Assembly: GCA_002710265.1 (NCBI GenBank)
Contig: PAJW01000040.1
Location: 1-8,085 of the forward strand
DNA length: 8,085 bases
Reading direction: 5' to 3'
Source: Gammaproteobacteria bacterium
GTDB taxonomy: Bacteria > Pseudomonadota > Gammaproteobacteria > Magnimaribacterales > D2472
Part shown: piece by piece, positions 7,034-8,085 of the stretch
Numbering within the stretch: the stretch's first letter is position 1
Layout: each line of letters begins with the position of its first letter
Position numbers and translations under genes: made by a program
Notes under the pieces: generated by a model
Databases searched by the model: none
What the model was told of the DNA's origin: nothing
What the model saw: only the letters and a program-made list of their open reading frames with translations

Positions 7034-7497
7034 TATCTTTTCACATTCTTGTTATTTAAAACTGATACATCAATAACCTCAGGCTTTTGAGCTTCGTGAG
7101 GATGTTCAGGTCCTGCGTATACCTTTAAGTTGCCAAATTGTTTATTTGAGAGGGGTCCCGAAGGCATCATTCTTCTTATAGCTTTTTGAAGAACTCTTTC
7201 AGGAAATTTACCACCTAGAATTTTCTCAGGGGTAGTAGATTTAATACCTCCTGGGTAACCAGTATGTTTATAATAAGTTTTATCTGAAAGCTTATTTCCA
7301 GTGAAGTGAACTTTATCAGCATTAATAATTATAACATTATCGCCATCATCCACATGCGGAGTGTATGAGGGTAAATGCTTTCCTCGAAGTCTATTAGCGA
7401 CAAATGCAGCTAACCTACCAACAACAAGATTAGAAGCATCAATTAATATCCACTTTTTGTTTACTTCAGATTGTTTTGTAGAAATAGTAGTTTTCAT
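7033..7497 (-). CDS. rplM: Large ribosomal subunit protein L13 (uL13)
   Basis: L13 is an early-assembly 50S protein that binds 23S rRNA. The 154 residues show the conserved opening [17 protein letters not shown] (14-30), the [15 protein letters not shown] segment (36-50), and [18 protein letters not shown] (52-69). The YKHTGYPGG motif (76-84), RMMPSGPL (109-116), and the signature [19 protein letters not shown] (122-140) follow. The C-terminal end is slightly longer than in Escherichia coli (142 residues), as is common in alphaproteobacteria. The gene heads a two-gene unit with rpsI and has a good promoter candidate upstream. The ATG at 7497 is preceded by AAAGAT rather than a strong Shine-Dalgarno sequence. 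L13 represses its own operon through the mRNA leader in some bacteria. The leader here would be only about 30 bases, and I see no obvious L13-binding structure in it. Confidence 0.98.
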   Translation of the reverse strand: MKTTISTKQSEVNKKWILIDASNLVVGRLAAFVANRLRGKHLPSYTPHVDDGDNVIIINADKVHFTGNKLSDKTYYKHTGYPGGIKSTTPEKILGGKFPERVLQKAIRRMMPSGPLSNKQFGNLKVYAGPEHPHEAQKPEVIDVSVLNNKNVKR

Positions 7498-7533
7498 ATC
7501 TTTAATCTTTTAATTAATAAATAATGCGATCTT

Positions 7534-7560
7534 TCTATATATTTATATAATTTGTGTCAA
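7534..7560 (-). promoter_or_regulatory. Probable sigma-70 promoter of rplM-rpsI
   Basis: On the minus strand a perfect TTGACA -35 box sits at 7555-7560. Two -10 boxes are possible: TATAGA at 7534-7539 (15-base spacer) or TAGAAA at 7532-7537 (17-base spacer), each four of six matches. The spacer is very AT-rich (CAAATTATATAAATA). Transcription would start near 7525, giving a leader of about 30 bases before the rplM ATG. The perfect -35 box and the position just upstream of a ribosomal operon support the call; the -10 assignment is uncertain. Confidence 0.6.
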
Positions 7561-7605
7561 CTTATTAAAAAAAGCATTTTAAAACAATAATTTATTTCTA
7601 GGTAA

Positions 7606-8085
7606 TTATTTACCAAATTTTGAAAGATATAATGAGAAAGTAATAGAAGAAAAAACTAATAATGAGAAAAATTGATGTAAAAGAGCTGTTTCCCATGGCA
7701 CCATTAATATAATAGTGAATACACCAAGGGCAATTTGTACAAATATTAAAAAAAGTGTAAGAAGTGAAACCTTTAACATAAAATAGTTATTTCTTGATAA
7801 ATAAACATTAAGTAAGCCTAAAATAAGTATTAAATAACCAATTGTCCTGTGATTAAATTGAACATTAGATCTGTTTTCAAACAAATTATAGATTTCAATT
7901 TGAGGAATCCAATAATCTGATGGAACAATATTCAACCCCATTAATGGCCAAGTTGGATATACTAATCCAGCATCAAGACCAGACATCAAACCGCCAGAAA
8001 AAATTTGTAAAAAAACAATAATTGAAAAGAAGCTAAACCAAATAGGTCTTGTCTCATTAGTATTCGATAATTTTATATTGGCAAC
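7606..8085 (-). CDS. ctaA: Heme A synthase CtaA/COX15, C-terminal part (cut by window edge)
   Basis: Heme A synthase oxidises the C8 methyl of heme O to a formyl group, supplying heme A to aa3-type cytochrome oxidase in the inner membrane. The frame is open to the right edge, giving 159 residues and missing the N-terminal half. An ATG at 7986 (or the TTG at 7989) is internal, not the true start. The preceding codons encode family sequence (RPIWFSFFSIIVFLQIFSGG) that runs directly into LMSGLDAGLVYPTWPLMG, the diagnostic COX15 motif. Four hydrophobic helices are visible at about residues 15-35, 81-96, 103-129 and 136-154 of the fragment. The two conserved histidines of the C-terminal half are present: H79 in FNHRTIGYL and H137 in LLHQFFSLL. 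In the family these ligate heme. The gene ends 108 bases before rplM, which has its own promoter candidate. The fragment fits the alphaproteobacterial COX15 branch, close to the mitochondrial one. Confidence 0.93.
   Translation of the reverse strand, partial: VANIKLSNTNETRPIWFSFFSIIVFLQIFSGGLMSGLDAGLVYPTWPLMGLNIVPSDYWIPQIEIYNLFENRSNVQFNHRTIGYLILILGLLNVYLSRNNYFMLKVSLLTLFLIFVQIALGVFTIILMVPWETALLHQFFSLLVFSSITFSLYLSKFGK

Noticed and set aside
7565..7605. Terminator after ctaA
   Set aside because: The minus strand has a T run (TGCTTTTTTT) after the stop, but I find only an AT-only TTTTAAAA repeat and no GC-containing stem before it, so I do not call a terminator.
7987..7989. TTG (followed by ATG) as the start of a 127-residue protein
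   Set aside because: The frame continues upstream without a stop to the window edge, and those 32 codons encode typical COX15 sequence. This is the interior of a truncated gene, not a start.

Overview
The window is AT-rich (roughly 30% GC by eye) and densely packed with housekeeping genes, all on the minus strand. It runs, in transcription order from the right edge: ctaA/COX15 (cut by the window edge), rplM, rpsI, terminator, argC, a small lipoprotein gene, an alaC-type aminotransferase gene, hom, glpX and recJ. I see no rRNA, tRNA, CRISPR array, transposase, phage gene or repeat family. The longest stretch without a gene is about 108 bases.

The gene neighbourhoods point to an alphaproteobacterium. 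Heme A synthase beside rplM-rpsI, rpsI followed by argC, and aminotransferase-hom-glpX-recJ are familiar alphaproteobacterial arrangements. S9 and L13 also have alphaproteobacterial-type lengths. The low GC content, very short or overlapping gene junctions and intact biosynthetic genes fit a streamlined free-living marine lineage, such as SAR11/Pelagibacterales or another AT-rich oceanic group. They fit a host-dependent Rickettsia-like organism less well, because arginine and threonine/methionine synthesis genes are present. The lineage is an inference and cannot be fixed from this window.

The region divides in two. On the right, rplM-rpsI form a transcription unit with a perfect TTGACA -35 box upstream and a clear intrinsic terminator downstream. 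On the left, argC, lipoprotein, alaC, hom, glpX and recJ lie head to tail with gaps of 15, 26, -8, 12 and 5 bases, which looks like one operon or two overlapping ones. ArgC makes an arginine precursor, the aminotransferase moves amino groups between glutamate and 2-oxoacids, and Hom sends aspartate semialdehyde toward threonine and methionine. GlpX is the gluconeogenic phosphatase, and RecJ is a DNA repair nuclease that rides along in the same transcript.

I do not find a new biological system here. The points most worth a second look are an unrecognised 73-residue lipoprotein at the junction of the two conserved blocks, an ArgC of the Xanthomonas/fungal mitochondrial type rather than the short form common in many alphaproteobacteria, and a strong terminator just before argC with no convincing argC promoter behind it.
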